From Micrococcales bacterium 72-143 (GTDB lineage Bacteria > Actinomycetota > Actinomycetes > Actinomycetales > Microbacteriaceae), in assembly GCA_001898835.1 (NCBI GenBank), contig MKVM01000001.1:461538-525537 (forward strand): 64,000 nucleotides of DNA, given 5' to 3'. Positions 43,843-52,540 of the stretch are shown here, one piece after another (position 1 is the stretch's first letter; each line of letters starts with the position of its first letter). The position numbers were made by a program, and so were the translations under genes. The notes beneath the pieces were generated by a model. That model was not told the DNA's origin. It made no database searches and worked only from the letters and a program-made list of their open reading frames with translations.

Positions 43843-45381
43843 CTACTCCACGATCTTGCCGACGACGACGGGGATGGCGCCCGTCGGCGGGACGATGCCG
43901 GAGAGGCGCTCCGGGGCGAGCACCCGGTCCACGTCGTCCCGCGTCATGAGGCCGCGCCCGACCACGAGATCCGCGATCGACTCGTTCGTCGTGAGCGCGA
44001 TGTGCGCGAGCGTCGCCGCCTCCGTGTAGCCGATGTACGGCGTGAGCGCGGTGACGACGCCGACGCTCGAGGCCACCTGACCCGCGAGGCGCGCCTCGTT
44101 CGCCGTGATGCCGTCCACGCAGTTGACGCGCAGCGTGCGGCAGGCGTTCGTCATCCAGGCGAGAGACTGCAGGATCGAGTGGGCGATGACCGGCTCGAAG
44201 GCGTTGAGCTGCAGCTGGCCCCCCTCCGCGGCCGCCGTGACCGTCGCATCCGCGCCGATGACGCTGAACGCGACCTGGTTCACGACCTCCGGGATGACCG
44301 GGTTGACCTTGCCGGGCATGATCGACGACCCCGCCTGACGCGCGGGCAGCGAGATCTCGCCGAGCCCCGCCTGCGGGCCGGACGACAGTAGGCGCAGGTC
44401 GTTGCAGATCTTGGAGAGCTTCACGGCCGCGCGCTTCAGGGTGCCCGAGAGCGTCATGAAGATGCCCGCGTCGGCGGTGGCCTCGATGAGGTCGGGCGCC
44501 GTCTCCTGCGGGATGCCGGTGACCTCCTCGAGGTGCCGGCGCACGGCCTCCGCGTAGCGCGGGTCGGCCGTGATGCCGGTGCCGATCGCCGTCGCGCCCA
44601 TGTTGATCTCGTTGAGCCACGGCATGACCTCGGAGAGGCGGTCGAAGTCCTCGGCGAGCGTCGTCGCGAAGCCCGCGAACTCCTGCCCGAGGGTCATGGG
44701 CACGGCGTCCTGCAGCTGGGTGCGGCCGACCTTGAGCACGTGCGCGAACTCGCGCCCCTTCGCGCGGAAGCTCGCCGTGAGGAGGCGGTGCTCGTCGAGC
44801 AGCCGCTGGGTGCCGAACACCATGGCGAGCTTGATCGCCGTCGGGTACACGTCATTGGTCGACTGGCTGCGGTTGACGTCGTCGATCGGGTGCAGGTGGG
44901 CGTAGTCGCCCCGCGGGTAGCCGAGCTCCTCGAGGCACGCGTTCGCGATCACCTCGTTGGTGTTCATGTTGGTGCTCGTGCCGGCGCCGCCCTGGATCAC
45001 CCCCACGACGAACTGGTCGTGCAGCTCCCCCGCGACGATGCGCTCGCACACGCGGTCGATGACGTCCGCCTTCGCCGGATCCAGCACGCCGATCTCGCGG
45101 TTCGCCCGCGCGGCCGCCTGCTTGACGCGCGCGAGGGCGCGGATGAGATCGGGGTAGTTCGAGATCGCCCGCCTCGTGATCGGGAAGTTCACGAGCGCTC
45201 GCGCCGTGTGGATCCCCCAGTAGACGTCTGCCGGGATCTCGAGGCTGCCGAGCGAGTCGGATTCGGTTCGGGTTGGGCCGGTGCCTGAGAGCAGTTCGCG
45301 CGCCCCGTCGGGGCCCGTCGTGACGTGGTCGTCGCCGACGATGAACTGCTCGGAGGCGGTCAGACCGGTCGTGTCGGACAT
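43843..45381 (-). CDS. aspA: Aspartate ammonia-lyase
   Basis: A 512-residue member of the fumarase/aspartase superfamily, with the signature 'GSSIMPGKVNPVIPE' near residue 345 and conserved 'QGGAGTSTNMNTNEV' and 'VGRTQLQDAVPMTLGQEF'. The TSTNMNTNEV form favours aspartase over fumarase C. It has an N-terminal extension of about 35 residues. A strong AAGGAG precedes the ATG, and TAGACT (45416-45411, minus) may be the -10. It turns aspartate into fumarate and ammonia. Confidence 0.85.
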   Translation of the reverse strand: MSDTTGLTASEQFIVGDDHVTTGPDGARELLSGTGPTRTESDSLGSLEIPADVYWGIHTARALVNFPITRRAISNYPDLIRALARVKQAAARANREIGVLDPAKADVIDRVCERIVAGELHDQFVVGVIQGGAGTSTNMNTNEVIANACLEELGYPRGDYAHLHPIDDVNRSQSTNDVYPTAIKLAMVFGTQRLLDEHRLLTASFRAKGREFAHVLKVGRTQLQDAVPMTLGQEFAGFATTLAEDFDRLSEVMPWLNEINMGATAIGTGITADPRYAEAVRRHLEEVTGIPQETAPDLIEATADAGIFMTLSGTLKRAAVKLSKICNDLRLLSSGPQAGLGEISLPARQAGSSIMPGKVNPVIPEVVNQVAFSVIGADATVTAAAEGGQLQLNAFEPVIAHSILQSLAWMTNACRTLRVNCVDGITANEARLAGQVASSVGVVTALTPYIGYTEAATLAHIALTTNESIADLVVGRGLMTRDDVDRVLAPERLSGIVPPTGAIPVVVGKIVE

Positions 45382-45451
45382 CGCGCATCTCCTTCGATGG
45401 GTGTCCAGCGAGTCTATGGCCGCGGCGTCCGCGGCGGAGTGGACGGATGCC

Positions 45452-45670
45452 TCAGCGCGTGAACAGCGTCAGCAGATGATCGCCCACGATGAGGTAGATG
45501 CCGAAGAGCACCACGGCACCGCACAGCACGAACATCGACACCGAGACGGGGCGGCGCCAGGTGGCCTCACCGTCGCCGAGGCGCAGCCCGAGCGAGAACA
45601 GGGCCACCGCGATGCAGGCCGAGACCAGCGCTGACACGAAGACCGTGAGGAACGCCATCCAGTCGATCAT
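45452..45670 (-). CDS. Small two-helix membrane protein coupled to Pit
   Basis: A 72-residue protein with two membrane helices ('FLTVFVSALVSACIAVALF' and 'SMFVLCGAVVLFGIYLIV') separated by a short charged loop. Its ATG overlaps the stop of the phosphate transporter gene (ATGA), so the two are made together. A transporter accessory role is a reasonable guess. Confidence 0.6.
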   Translation of the reverse strand: MIDWMAFLTVFVSALVSACIAVALFSLGLRLGDGEATWRRPVSVSMFVLCGAVVLFGIYLIVGDHLLTLFTR

Positions 45671-46809
45671 CGGCGGGCCTTCCGCTTCTTGGGGCGCACG
45701 AAGACGCCGGGCTCGGGCTGGTGCAGGTTGCGGTGGTCGACGTGGCTGCGGCGCGACCACAGGAAGATGCCGGTGATCGCGAGGACCGCGAACACCACCG
45801 CGCCGACGATGCCGCCCGTGCCGAGACTCACGAGCAGGGCCGCGGCGGCGCCCACGAGGCCCGCCGCGGGGATCGTGATGAGCCAGCCGAGCGCGATGCG
45901 CCCGGCGGTGCGCCACCGCACCGAGGCGCCCTTGCGTCCGATACCCGTGCCGATGACGGAGCCGGACGCGACCTGGGTGGTCGAGAGCGCGAAGCCGAGG
46001 TGGGTGGAGGCGAGGATCGTCGCCGTCGTCGCGGCCTCCGCGGCGAAGCCCTGGGCCGGCTCCACCTCTGTGATGCCGCGTCCCATGGTGCGGATGATGC
46101 GCCAGCCGCCCGAGTAGGTGCCGGCCGCGATCGCGACGGCGCACGCGGCGATCACCCAGAACTCGGGACCGCTGCCGACGCCCTGGAAACCCGCGGCGAT
46201 GAGCGCCAGGGTGATGACACCCATCGTCTTCTGCGCGTCGTTGGTGCCGTGGGCGAGCGAGACGAGGCTCGCGGTGAAGATCTGCCCCTTCTTGAACCCG
46301 TCGCGCTCGCGCTTGCGGGTGACCGCGTAGGCGATCTTCGTCGCGAGGTAGGAGACGACGCCCGCGGTGAGCGGCGCGAGGATCGCGGGGATCAGGATCT
46401 TCGAGACGAGCACGCCGCCGTCGATCACGCCGAACCCGGCTCCCACGATCGCGGCGCCGATGAGCCCGCCGAACAGCGCGTGGCTCGAGGAGGACGGCAG
46501 CCCGAGCAGCCAGGTGACGAGGTTCCAGACGATCGCGCCGATGAGCCCGGCGAGGATGAGCTCGGGCCCGATCTGGACACCCCCGTCGCCCTCCCGGATG
46601 AGCCCGCCCGAGATGGTCTTGGCGACCTCGGTGCTCAGGAACGCGCCGACGAGGTTGAGGACCGCCGCGAGCGCGACCGCCGTCTTGGGCTTGATCGCAC
46701 CGGTCGCGATGGGTGTCGCCATCGCGTTGGCCGTGTCATGGAAGCCGTTGGTGAAGTCGAAGAACAGGGCCAGCGCGATGACCAGCGCGACCAGAATCAG
46801 GGGGTCCAC
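45667..46809 (-). CDS. pit: Inorganic phosphate transporter, Pit family
   Basis: A 380-residue Pit/PiT transporter with about ten helices. The duplicated signature is visible: 'FDFTNGFHDTANAMAT' near the N-terminus and 'SLAHGTNDAQKTMGV' in the middle. It imports metal-phosphate using the proton gradient. The GTG at 46809 has no good ribosome site. Upstream lie three 11-bp direct repeats of the actinobacterial PHO-box type, so PhoP control during phosphate limitation is likely. Confidence 0.88.
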   Translation of the reverse strand: MDPLILVALVIALALFFDFTNGFHDTANAMATPIATGAIKPKTAVALAAVLNLVGAFLSTEVAKTISGGLIREGDGGVQIGPELILAGLIGAIVWNLVTWLLGLPSSSSHALFGGLIGAAIVGAGFGVIDGGVLVSKILIPAILAPLTAGVVSYLATKIAYAVTRKRERDGFKKGQIFTASLVSLAHGTNDAQKTMGVITLALIAAGFQGVGSGPEFWVIAACAVAIAAGTYSGGWRIIRTMGRGITEVEPAQGFAAEAATTATILASTHLGFALSTTQVASGSVIGTGIGRKGASVRWRTAGRIALGWLITIPAAGLVGAAAALLVSLGTGGIVGAVVFAVLAITGIFLWSRRSHVDHRNLHQPEPGVFVRPKKRKARR

Positions 46810-46837
46810 TGCGGGCTATCCAAACATGCCGCAGGAT

Positions 46838-46870
46838 CACGGGCAACTCGCGGGTGAACGACGGGTGAAC
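46838..46870 (-). promoter_or_regulatory. PHO box: three tandem 11-bp repeats
   Basis: Read on the minus strand: GTTCACCCGTC (46870-46860), GTTCACCCGCG (46859-46849) and AGTTGCCCGTG (46848-46838). Two near-perfect units plus one weaker unit match the direct-repeat PhoP box known from streptomycetes. The array ends 28 bp before the pit start codon, where an activator would touch RNA polymerase. Confidence 0.7.
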
Positions 46871-47001
46871 ACGGGGTACATCCTCGGCCGGGACGGGTGG
46901 CAGACAGCTCGGGAACCCCCGGATGGGGGAATGTCGCGGGTCGCTCCCGCACCCTTAATATCCGGATCGAGGAGTCGGCCCGAACCGGCAGGAGAGACCG
47001 C

Positions 47002-47331
47002 GTGCGCTCGAAGTGGGCGCTCGGCGCGATCGCGATCACGGCGATCATCGTCGCAGCCATCAGTTTCGCCGTGGTCGACATCTCGACCTCGGCCGCGAGC
47101 GGCTGCCTCGACACCCGGGCACCCTGCACCGAGCGAGCCACGCCGGAGATCGCGACCGTCTTCGCCGCGATCGGCGGTGTGGCGCTGCTCGTGGCCGTCG
47201 TGGCCGCGATCACCTGGATCGTGCGGAGCCTCACGACCAAACGCGAGGTGCGTCAGACGGACGTCGACTACTCGCGTGGTCCCTCTGCCCGCGTCCGCGA
47301 CGACGAGGACGACGAGCTCCCGACACCGTAG
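47002..47331 (+). CDS. Small membrane protein of unknown function
   Basis: A 109-residue protein with two membrane helices ('ALGAIAITAIIVAAISFAVV' and 'AAIGGVALLVAVVAAITWIV') linked by a loop with two cysteines ('GCLDTRAPCTE'), and a charged acidic tail. GTG at 47002 has AGGAG seven bases upstream. A -10 TAATAT (46956-46961) precedes it. It is divergent from pit; no family is recognised. Confidence 0.6.
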   Translation: MRSKWALGAIAITAIIVAAISFAVVDISTSAASGCLDTRAPCTERATPEIATVFAAIGGVALLVAVVAAITWIVRSLTTKREVRQTDVDYSRGPSARVRDDEDDELPTP

Positions 47332-47353
47332 CGAGCGCCTCGATCGATGAGCC

Positions 47354-49885
47354 CTAGAGCCGGGTGAGGCCCGCGACCCGCACGACCGCGGCGCCCTCCG
47401 CCCGCGAGGCGTCGAGGTCGACCGTGGCGTCGATCCCCCAGTCGTGGTCGCCCGCGGGGTCGTCGACGATCTGCCGGACCACCCAGCGATCCGGGTGCTC
47501 CGTCACGAGGATGCGTGCCGCCGATCGCGCGTCGGGCCCCGTCCCGATGGCGTCGTGCTCCGCGTAGTAGCGATCGAGCGCATCGGGCCACCCCGCCTCG
47601 GGGTCGAGCGCCACGAGCTCGTCGTCATGTTGGAGGGCCGCCGCCTGGACGCGTCGCCAGAGCTCGTTCCGCACGAGCACCTGGAAGGCGCGACGGTTCG
47701 TCGTGACGTCGGGCGGAGGCAGCGGCAGGACCGCCGCGACGGTCGAGGCGGCATCCGCCCGTGGGTCGACGAGCGCCGCCCACTCGTCGAGGAGGCTCGA
47801 GTCGACCTGGCGCACGAGCTCGCCGAGCCACTCGACGAGGTCCCGCAGCTCCTCCGTCTTCGCCTCGTCGGGGATCGTCTGCCGGGCCGCGCGATAGGCA
47901 TCGCTGAGGTAGCGCAGCACGAGCCCCTCGCTCCGCCCGAGCTGCAGGAAGCCGACGTAGTCGCCGAACCCCATCGCGCGCTCGTAGAGGTCGCGCACGA
48001 CCGACTTGGGGCGCAGCTCGTAGTCGCGGATCCACGGCTGGCTCGAGGCGAAGGTCTCGTAGGCCTGCTCGAGGAGCTCGGCGAGCGGCTTCGGCCAGCT
48101 GATCTCCTCGAGCAGCTCCATCCGCTGCTCGTACTCGACGCCGTCCGCCTTCATCGCGGCGACCGCCTCGCCCCGCGCGCGGAACTCCTGCTGCGCGAGC
48201 ACGGGCCGCGGGTCGTCGAGGGTCGCCTCGATGACGCTCAGCGCGTCGAGCGCGTAGCCGGGGGCGTCGCGGTCGAGCAGCTCGAGCGCCGCGAGGGCGA
48301 ACGGCGAGAGGGGCTGGTTGAGCGCGAAGTCGGGCTGCAGCTCGACGGTGAGGCGGATGCGCGCGGTGCCGTCGAACCCGCCGCCGAGCTGCTCGACGAC
48401 GCCCGCCGTGCGGAGCGTGCGGTACAGCGCGATCGCGCGTCGCGCGAGGGCCCCGCGCCGCGCGGACGGCTCGTGGTTGTCGGTCGCGAGTTCCCGCACG
48501 ATCCGGAACGCGCTGCCCGGCTCGGACGCGGGCGCGTCGGCGCCGGGCCTGGACAGCAGCTGCAGCAGCATCGCCGCCGTCATCCGCATCGAGCTGGCGA
48601 GCGGCTCCGGCTCGGCCCCGATGAGGCGCTCGAAGCTCGCCGGCCCCCAGTTGACGAAGCCGTCCGGCGCCCGCTTCTTCACGAGCTTGCGCTTCGCCTT
48701 CGGATCGTCGCCCGCCTTCGCCGCGGCGCGGACGTTCTCGATCTCGTGCTCGGGCGCGAGCGCGACGACCTCTCCCGCGGTGTCGAAGCCCGCGCGGCCC
48801 GCCCGCCCCGCCACCTGGTGGAACTCGCGCGCCGTGAGCTGCCGCATCCGGGTGCCGTCGAACTTGGTGAGGCCGGTGAGGAGCACCGTGCGGATCGGCA
48901 CGTTGATGCCGACGCCGAGGGTGTCGGTGCCGCACACGACGCGCAGCAGCCCCTGTTGCGCGAGCTGCTCGACGAGGCGCCGGTAGCGCGGCAGCATTCC
49001 CGCGTGATGCACGCCGATCCCGGAGCGGACGAGGCGCCCGAGGGTCTGCCCGAAGCCCGTCGAGAAGCGGAATCCGCCGATCGCGTCGGCGATCGCGTCG
49101 CGCTGCTCGCGGCTGGCGACGCGCACGCTCGCCAGCGCCTGGGCGCGCTCCACGGCGGCCGCCTGCGAGAAGTGCACGATGTAGACCGGCGCGAGGCCGT
49201 CTGCGAGCAGCTCCTCGACGAGCTCCTGCACGGGGGTGATCGCGTAGCGGTAGTGCAGCGGCACGGGCCGCTCGACGCCGGTGACCCGCGCCACCTCTCG
49301 GCCGGTGCGCCGTTCGACGTCCTCGGCGATCGACGAGACGTCGCCGAGGGTCGCGGACAGCAGCACGAAGCGCGCCCCGCGCAGCACGAGGAGCGGCACC
49401 TGCCACGCCCATCCGCGATCCGGGTCGGCGTAGTAGTGGAACTCGTCCATGACGACGGAGTCGGCCTCGGCGTGCTCGCCCCTCCTCAAGGCGATGTTGG
49501 CGAGGATCTCGGCGGTGCAGCACACGATCGGCGCGTCCGGGTTCACGCTCGAGTCGCCCGTGACCATCCCCACGTTCTCGGCCCCGAAGAGCGCGACGAG
49601 CTCGAAGAACTTCTCGCTCACGAGCGCCTTGAGCGGCGCCGTGTAGAAGGAGCGCCGGCCCTGGGCGAGCGCCATCGCGTGGGCGGCGACCGCGACGAGC
49701 GACTTGCCCGTGCCCGTGGGCGTGCTGAGGACGAGGTGACGATCGAGCACGAGCTCGAGCACCGCCTCCTCCTGCGCCGGGTAGAGCGCGAGGCCCCGCG
49801 AGCGGGCCCAGCCGTCGAACGCGGCGAGGAACGCGTCCGGATCCCACGGGCGGGGAAGGCGGTCGGCGAGGTCCTCGGAGGGCAT
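47354..49885 (-). CDS. DEAD/DEAH-box helicase with DUF3516-type C-terminus
   Basis: An 843-residue SF2 helicase. Walker A is 'LSTPTGTGKSLVAVAA' (about 54-62), the DExH box is 'VVMDEFHYY', motif III is 'VLLSATLGD', and motif VI is 'HQVAGRAGRAGF'. The long C-terminal part ('GFVNWGPASFERLIG' onward) fits the actinobacterial DUF3516 helicases related to Ski2/Mtr4-type enzymes. It probably unwinds structured RNA or RNA/DNA. The ATG at 49885 has a CAGACT -10-like box six bases upstream and no separate ribosome site. Confidence 0.85.
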   Translation of the reverse strand: MPSEDLADRLPRPWDPDAFLAAFDGWARSRGLALYPAQEEAVLELVLDRHLVLSTPTGTGKSLVAVAAHAMALAQGRRSFYTAPLKALVSEKFFELVALFGAENVGMVTGDSSVNPDAPIVCCTAEILANIALRRGEHAEADSVVMDEFHYYADPDRGWAWQVPLLVLRGARFVLLSATLGDVSSIAEDVERRTGREVARVTGVERPVPLHYRYAITPVQELVEELLADGLAPVYIVHFSQAAAVERAQALASVRVASREQRDAIADAIGGFRFSTGFGQTLGRLVRSGIGVHHAGMLPRYRRLVEQLAQQGLLRVVCGTDTLGVGINVPIRTVLLTGLTKFDGTRMRQLTAREFHQVAGRAGRAGFDTAGEVVALAPEHEIENVRAAAKAGDDPKAKRKLVKKRAPDGFVNWGPASFERLIGAEPEPLASSMRMTAAMLLQLLSRPGADAPASEPGSAFRIVRELATDNHEPSARRGALARRAIALYRTLRTAGVVEQLGGGFDGTARIRLTVELQPDFALNQPLSPFALAALELLDRDAPGYALDALSVIEATLDDPRPVLAQQEFRARGEAVAAMKADGVEYEQRMELLEEISWPKPLAELLEQAYETFASSQPWIRDYELRPKSVVRDLYERAMGFGDYVGFLQLGRSEGLVLRYLSDAYRAARQTIPDEAKTEELRDLVEWLGELVRQVDSSLLDEWAALVDPRADAASTVAAVLPLPPPDVTTNRRAFQVLVRNELWRRVQAAALQHDDELVALDPEAGWPDALDRYYAEHDAIGTGPDARSAARILVTEHPDRWVVRQIVDDPAGDHDWGIDATVDLDASRAEGAAVVRVAGLTRL

Positions 49886-50060
49886 CCCCCGAGTCTGCCG
49901 CACCGAGGTCGGGGAGAGGCCGTGTCCCCAGGCTTGGGGGGAGGTGCATGCTATCGGCGCCCGTGAGCGCGCCCCTATCATGACGACGACGAACGAGTCG
50001 TTCCGTCAGGGGGAAGCATCCGAGCGCTCTCCCTGCGGGACGCGGTGAGGAAGGTATCTC
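49886..50060. promoter_or_regulatory. Divergent gap, helicase and DUF2510 array
   Basis: This 175-bp gap holds a plus-strand -10 candidate TATCAT (49976-49981), a short dyad AACGAGTCGTT around 49991-50001, and a ribosome-site GAGGAAGG before the ATG at 50061. No gene is convincing. Confidence 0.35.
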
Positions 50061-51329
50061 ATGGCGGAAGAGGAAGGCCATGTGCCGGCGGGGTGGTACC
50101 CCGATCCGCTCGGGCTTCCCCAGCTGCGCTGGTGGGACAACCACGCCTGGACCGAGCACACCTCCGACGCGCGCCAGCCGATGGTCGCCCAGGAGACGGT
50201 CACGGCGAAGCTCGCCTACGCCGACGACGACGAGTTCCTGACGCAGGAGCGCCGGGAGGACCTCGTCACCGACAGCGGTGCGGGTCACCCGTCCGCCGAG
50301 CCCGCGTTCGCCGCAGCCGACCCCGTGCTCTCGCTCGAGGCCGCGCCCGCCGCGCAGCAGCGACTCGCCGAGGAGGTCGTCTCCCCCGGTCTCAAGTACG
50401 CCCAGGAGCACGTCATCGAGGATGCGCCCACGAGCGCGCCCTTCCTGCTCGAGACGAGCTACGACGACCTGCTGGGTGTTCCCATCGACCCGGCCGAGGC
50501 CCAGCAGGCAGCGCCGCGCAACCCGTTCGCGGCGAGCGCGTTCGACGCCATGCCCACCTTCCAGGTGGACCCGAACGCGGCCGCGGGCGTCGGCACCTTC
50601 ACGACGACGAACTTCGACCCGGGTGCGTTCAGCAACTTCACCTACGCGCCCTCGGTGCTCGCCGAGCACGACACCTCGCAGCCGCTCACGCGGCGCGCCG
50701 TGATGGCGGAGAACGGCCTCTCGGTCAACACCGGCCCGGTGTGGATCATCGCCCTGATGCCGGTCATCATGCTCGTGCTCGCGCTCATGTTCCTCGTCGC
50801 GGGCGACGCGGGACGCGACTCGACGCTGTTCGCCGGCATCATCCTCGGCGGCTCCTACCTGACCACCGTGATCCTCGCGATCATCGACCGCGCGATGCTG
50901 ACCCGCATGGGTCACAGCCGCACGGCCAACTGGGACTGGGCGTTCCTCGGTGCGCCCGTGTACCTGATCGCGCGGATGTCGAACGTCGTCCGTGAGACGG
51001 GGCGCGGCCTGCGTCCGTTCCTGACCTGGTCGGCGCTCACGATCGTGCTGATCGGCTCCGCCGTCGCCATCCCGGGCATCGTCATGGCGCTCGCGCCGGG
51101 CGTGTTCTCGGACGAGGCGGAGCAGTCGATCTCCGAGCAGGCCGGAGCGATCGGCGCGAGGATCAACGCCACCTGCCCGGACGTACCGCCCCTGCTGGTC
51201 GGCGGCACCATGACCTGCAGCGCCGTGACGCCCACCAAGGTCGCCAACGTGGTCGTGAGCCTCCAGCGCAAGAACGGCTGGATCGACTGGCGCGTGGACG
51301 ACTGGGGCGTCTTCTCCACCAACCGATGA
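50061..51329 (+). CDS. DUF2510 membrane protein, array copy 1
   Basis: A 422-residue protein. Residues about 8-35 are a DUF2510 motif ('AGWYPDPLGLPQLRWWDNHAW'-type, with conserved Trp residues). A long Ala/Pro/acidic linker follows. After about residue 220 come four hydrophobic helices and a final soluble domain with paired cysteines ('INATCPDV', 'TMTCSAVTP') like small extracytoplasmic domains. The domain order suggests a cytosolic N-terminus and an external C-terminus. The exact role is unknown. Confidence 0.75.
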   Translation: MAEEEGHVPAGWYPDPLGLPQLRWWDNHAWTEHTSDARQPMVAQETVTAKLAYADDDEFLTQERREDLVTDSGAGHPSAEPAFAAADPVLSLEAAPAAQQRLAEEVVSPGLKYAQEHVIEDAPTSAPFLLETSYDDLLGVPIDPAEAQQAAPRNPFAASAFDAMPTFQVDPNAAAGVGTFTTTNFDPGAFSNFTYAPSVLAEHDTSQPLTRRAVMAENGLSVNTGPVWIIALMPVIMLVLALMFLVAGDAGRDSTLFAGIILGGSYLTTVILAIIDRAMLTRMGHSRTANWDWAFLGAPVYLIARMSNVVRETGRGLRPFLTWSALTIVLIGSAVAIPGIVMALAPGVFSDEAEQSISEQAGAIGARINATCPDVPPLLVGGTMTCSAVTPTKVANVVVSLQRKNGWIDWRVDDWGVFSTNR

Positions 51330-51394
51330 GCATGCCCGGCACCGTCGGTGACGACAGCGCTCAACCCGAACGCAAGGAACAGGAGGTGGTTCGA

Positions 51395-52177
51395 GTGACC
51401 GATCAGGCGATCCGCGTGGTCCCGGCCGGATGGTACGAGGACCCCTCGGACCCCGGCCAGGTGCGCTGGTGGAACGGCATCGCGTGGACCGACCACACGC
51501 AGGCCAAGCCCGATCTCGACGCCATCGCGGATGCCGAGTCGGCCGAGCTCGAGGCGAGCTTCGCGGTGCCCGCCGCCACGCGTAACCGCAACCGGATCCG
51601 CTCGACCTCGACCGCCGAGAGCTGGCTCGTGGCGTTCAGCCCCGTGCTGCTGGCCCTCGGCCTCTTCGCTGCCGCCTGGGCATGGCTCTACCTGGCCCCG
51701 GACCTGATCGTCGGGATCGTGGCGCTCGTCGTGGCCTACGCGCTCGTCATCGTCTTCGCGATCCTCGACCGGAGGAAGCTGGCGCGCTGGGGGCACACCC
51801 CGCCGCCGCTCGTCGGCGCGCTGCTGACGGCCCCCGTCTACCTGCTGATCCGCGCCCTGCGGCTTCCAAAGAGCTGGGGACAGCTGATCGCCTGGGCCCT
51901 GCTCATGGTGGGTCTCATCGGGGTCCCCGCGGGGGCGTGGTTCGGCGGGGCGCTGACGAACGTGCAGACGGCGGTGCGCATCCAGGCCGAGATCCGCGAC
52001 GAGCTCGTGGGCTCGGGCAAGGCATCGGCCCTCTCCTGCCCCCCGATCGCCGACACGACGACCGTGGGCGCCATCTACACCTGCGAGGTGACGCGCCCCG
52101 ATGGCAGCAGGGGCAAGCTCTGGGTCAGCATCGACTCGGACGAGGGCGACTACAGCTACAGCTTCGCGATCAGCTGA
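51395..52177 (+). CDS. DUF2510 membrane protein, array copy 2
   Basis: A 260-residue paralogue of copy 1: DUF2510 at about 8-35 ('AGWYEDPSDPGQVRWW'), a short linker, four helices, and an external domain with the same two-cysteine layout ('LSCPPIAD', 'YTCEVTRP'). I prefer GTG at 51395 because AGGAGG lies eight bases upstream. An ATG at 51326 overlapping the previous stop (ATGA) is a second possible start. It is clearly a tandem duplicate. Confidence 0.72.
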   Translation: MTDQAIRVVPAGWYEDPSDPGQVRWWNGIAWTDHTQAKPDLDAIADAESAELEASFAVPAATRNRNRIRSTSTAESWLVAFSPVLLALGLFAAAWAWLYLAPDLIVGIVALVVAYALVIVFAILDRRKLARWGHTPPPLVGALLTAPVYLLIRALRLPKSWGQLIAWALLMVGLIGVPAGAWFGGALTNVQTAVRIQAEIRDELVGSGKASALSCPPIADTTTVGAIYTCEVTRPDGSRGKLWVSIDSDEGDYSYSFAIS

Positions 52178-52226
52178 CCGGTCGCGGGTCGGAGGCGGCT
52201 CGGAGGCGCGGAGTACGCTCGAGCCC

Positions 52227-52421
52227 ATGACGAACGACCGATCCGACCGCGAGAAGGCCGAGGACGCTCTGCGCGCCCGTGAGTCGCTCGCCGGCGAGGC
52301 CTACTCCGCCGGTGAGCTGCTCGAGGGCGGCGCCGGCATGTCCGAGCACCTGTACGCGCCCGTCGCACCACTCCCCGAGGGCCAGGAGCTCCAGGACGAG
52401 GCCGGGTCCGACGAGTCCTGA
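52227..52421 (+). CDS. Small acidic protein within the DUF2510 array
   Basis: A 64-residue acidic, probably disordered protein ('DREKAEDALRARESLAGEAY'). TACGCT lies seven bases before the ATG with no ribosome site, which suggests its own leaderless transcript. No family is recognised. Downstream (52422-52540) are two small GC-rich hairpins (CCCCACGTCCGGGG, CCCCAAGTGGGG) and a -10 TAGACT for the next gene. Confidence 0.5.
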   Translation: MTNDRSDREKAEDALRARESLAGEAYSAGELLEGGAGMSEHLYAPVAPLPEGQELQDEAGSDES

Positions 52422-52540
52422 CTGGGCTGTCTACCCCACGTCCGGGGTGACCCCAAGTGGGGCTCTCGAGCCCCCTCGCACCTCCCTAGACTCCGTGTCA
52501 GCGGCCGATGGGGAGGCTGCAACTCGAGGGGGAGGAACTC

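Noticed and set aside
47444-49966. An 840-codon open frame antisense to the DUF3516-type helicase
   Set aside because: It is a high-GC shadow frame, with Arg/Glu/Gly/His-rich composition and no motif, while the opposite strand has clear helicase motifs.
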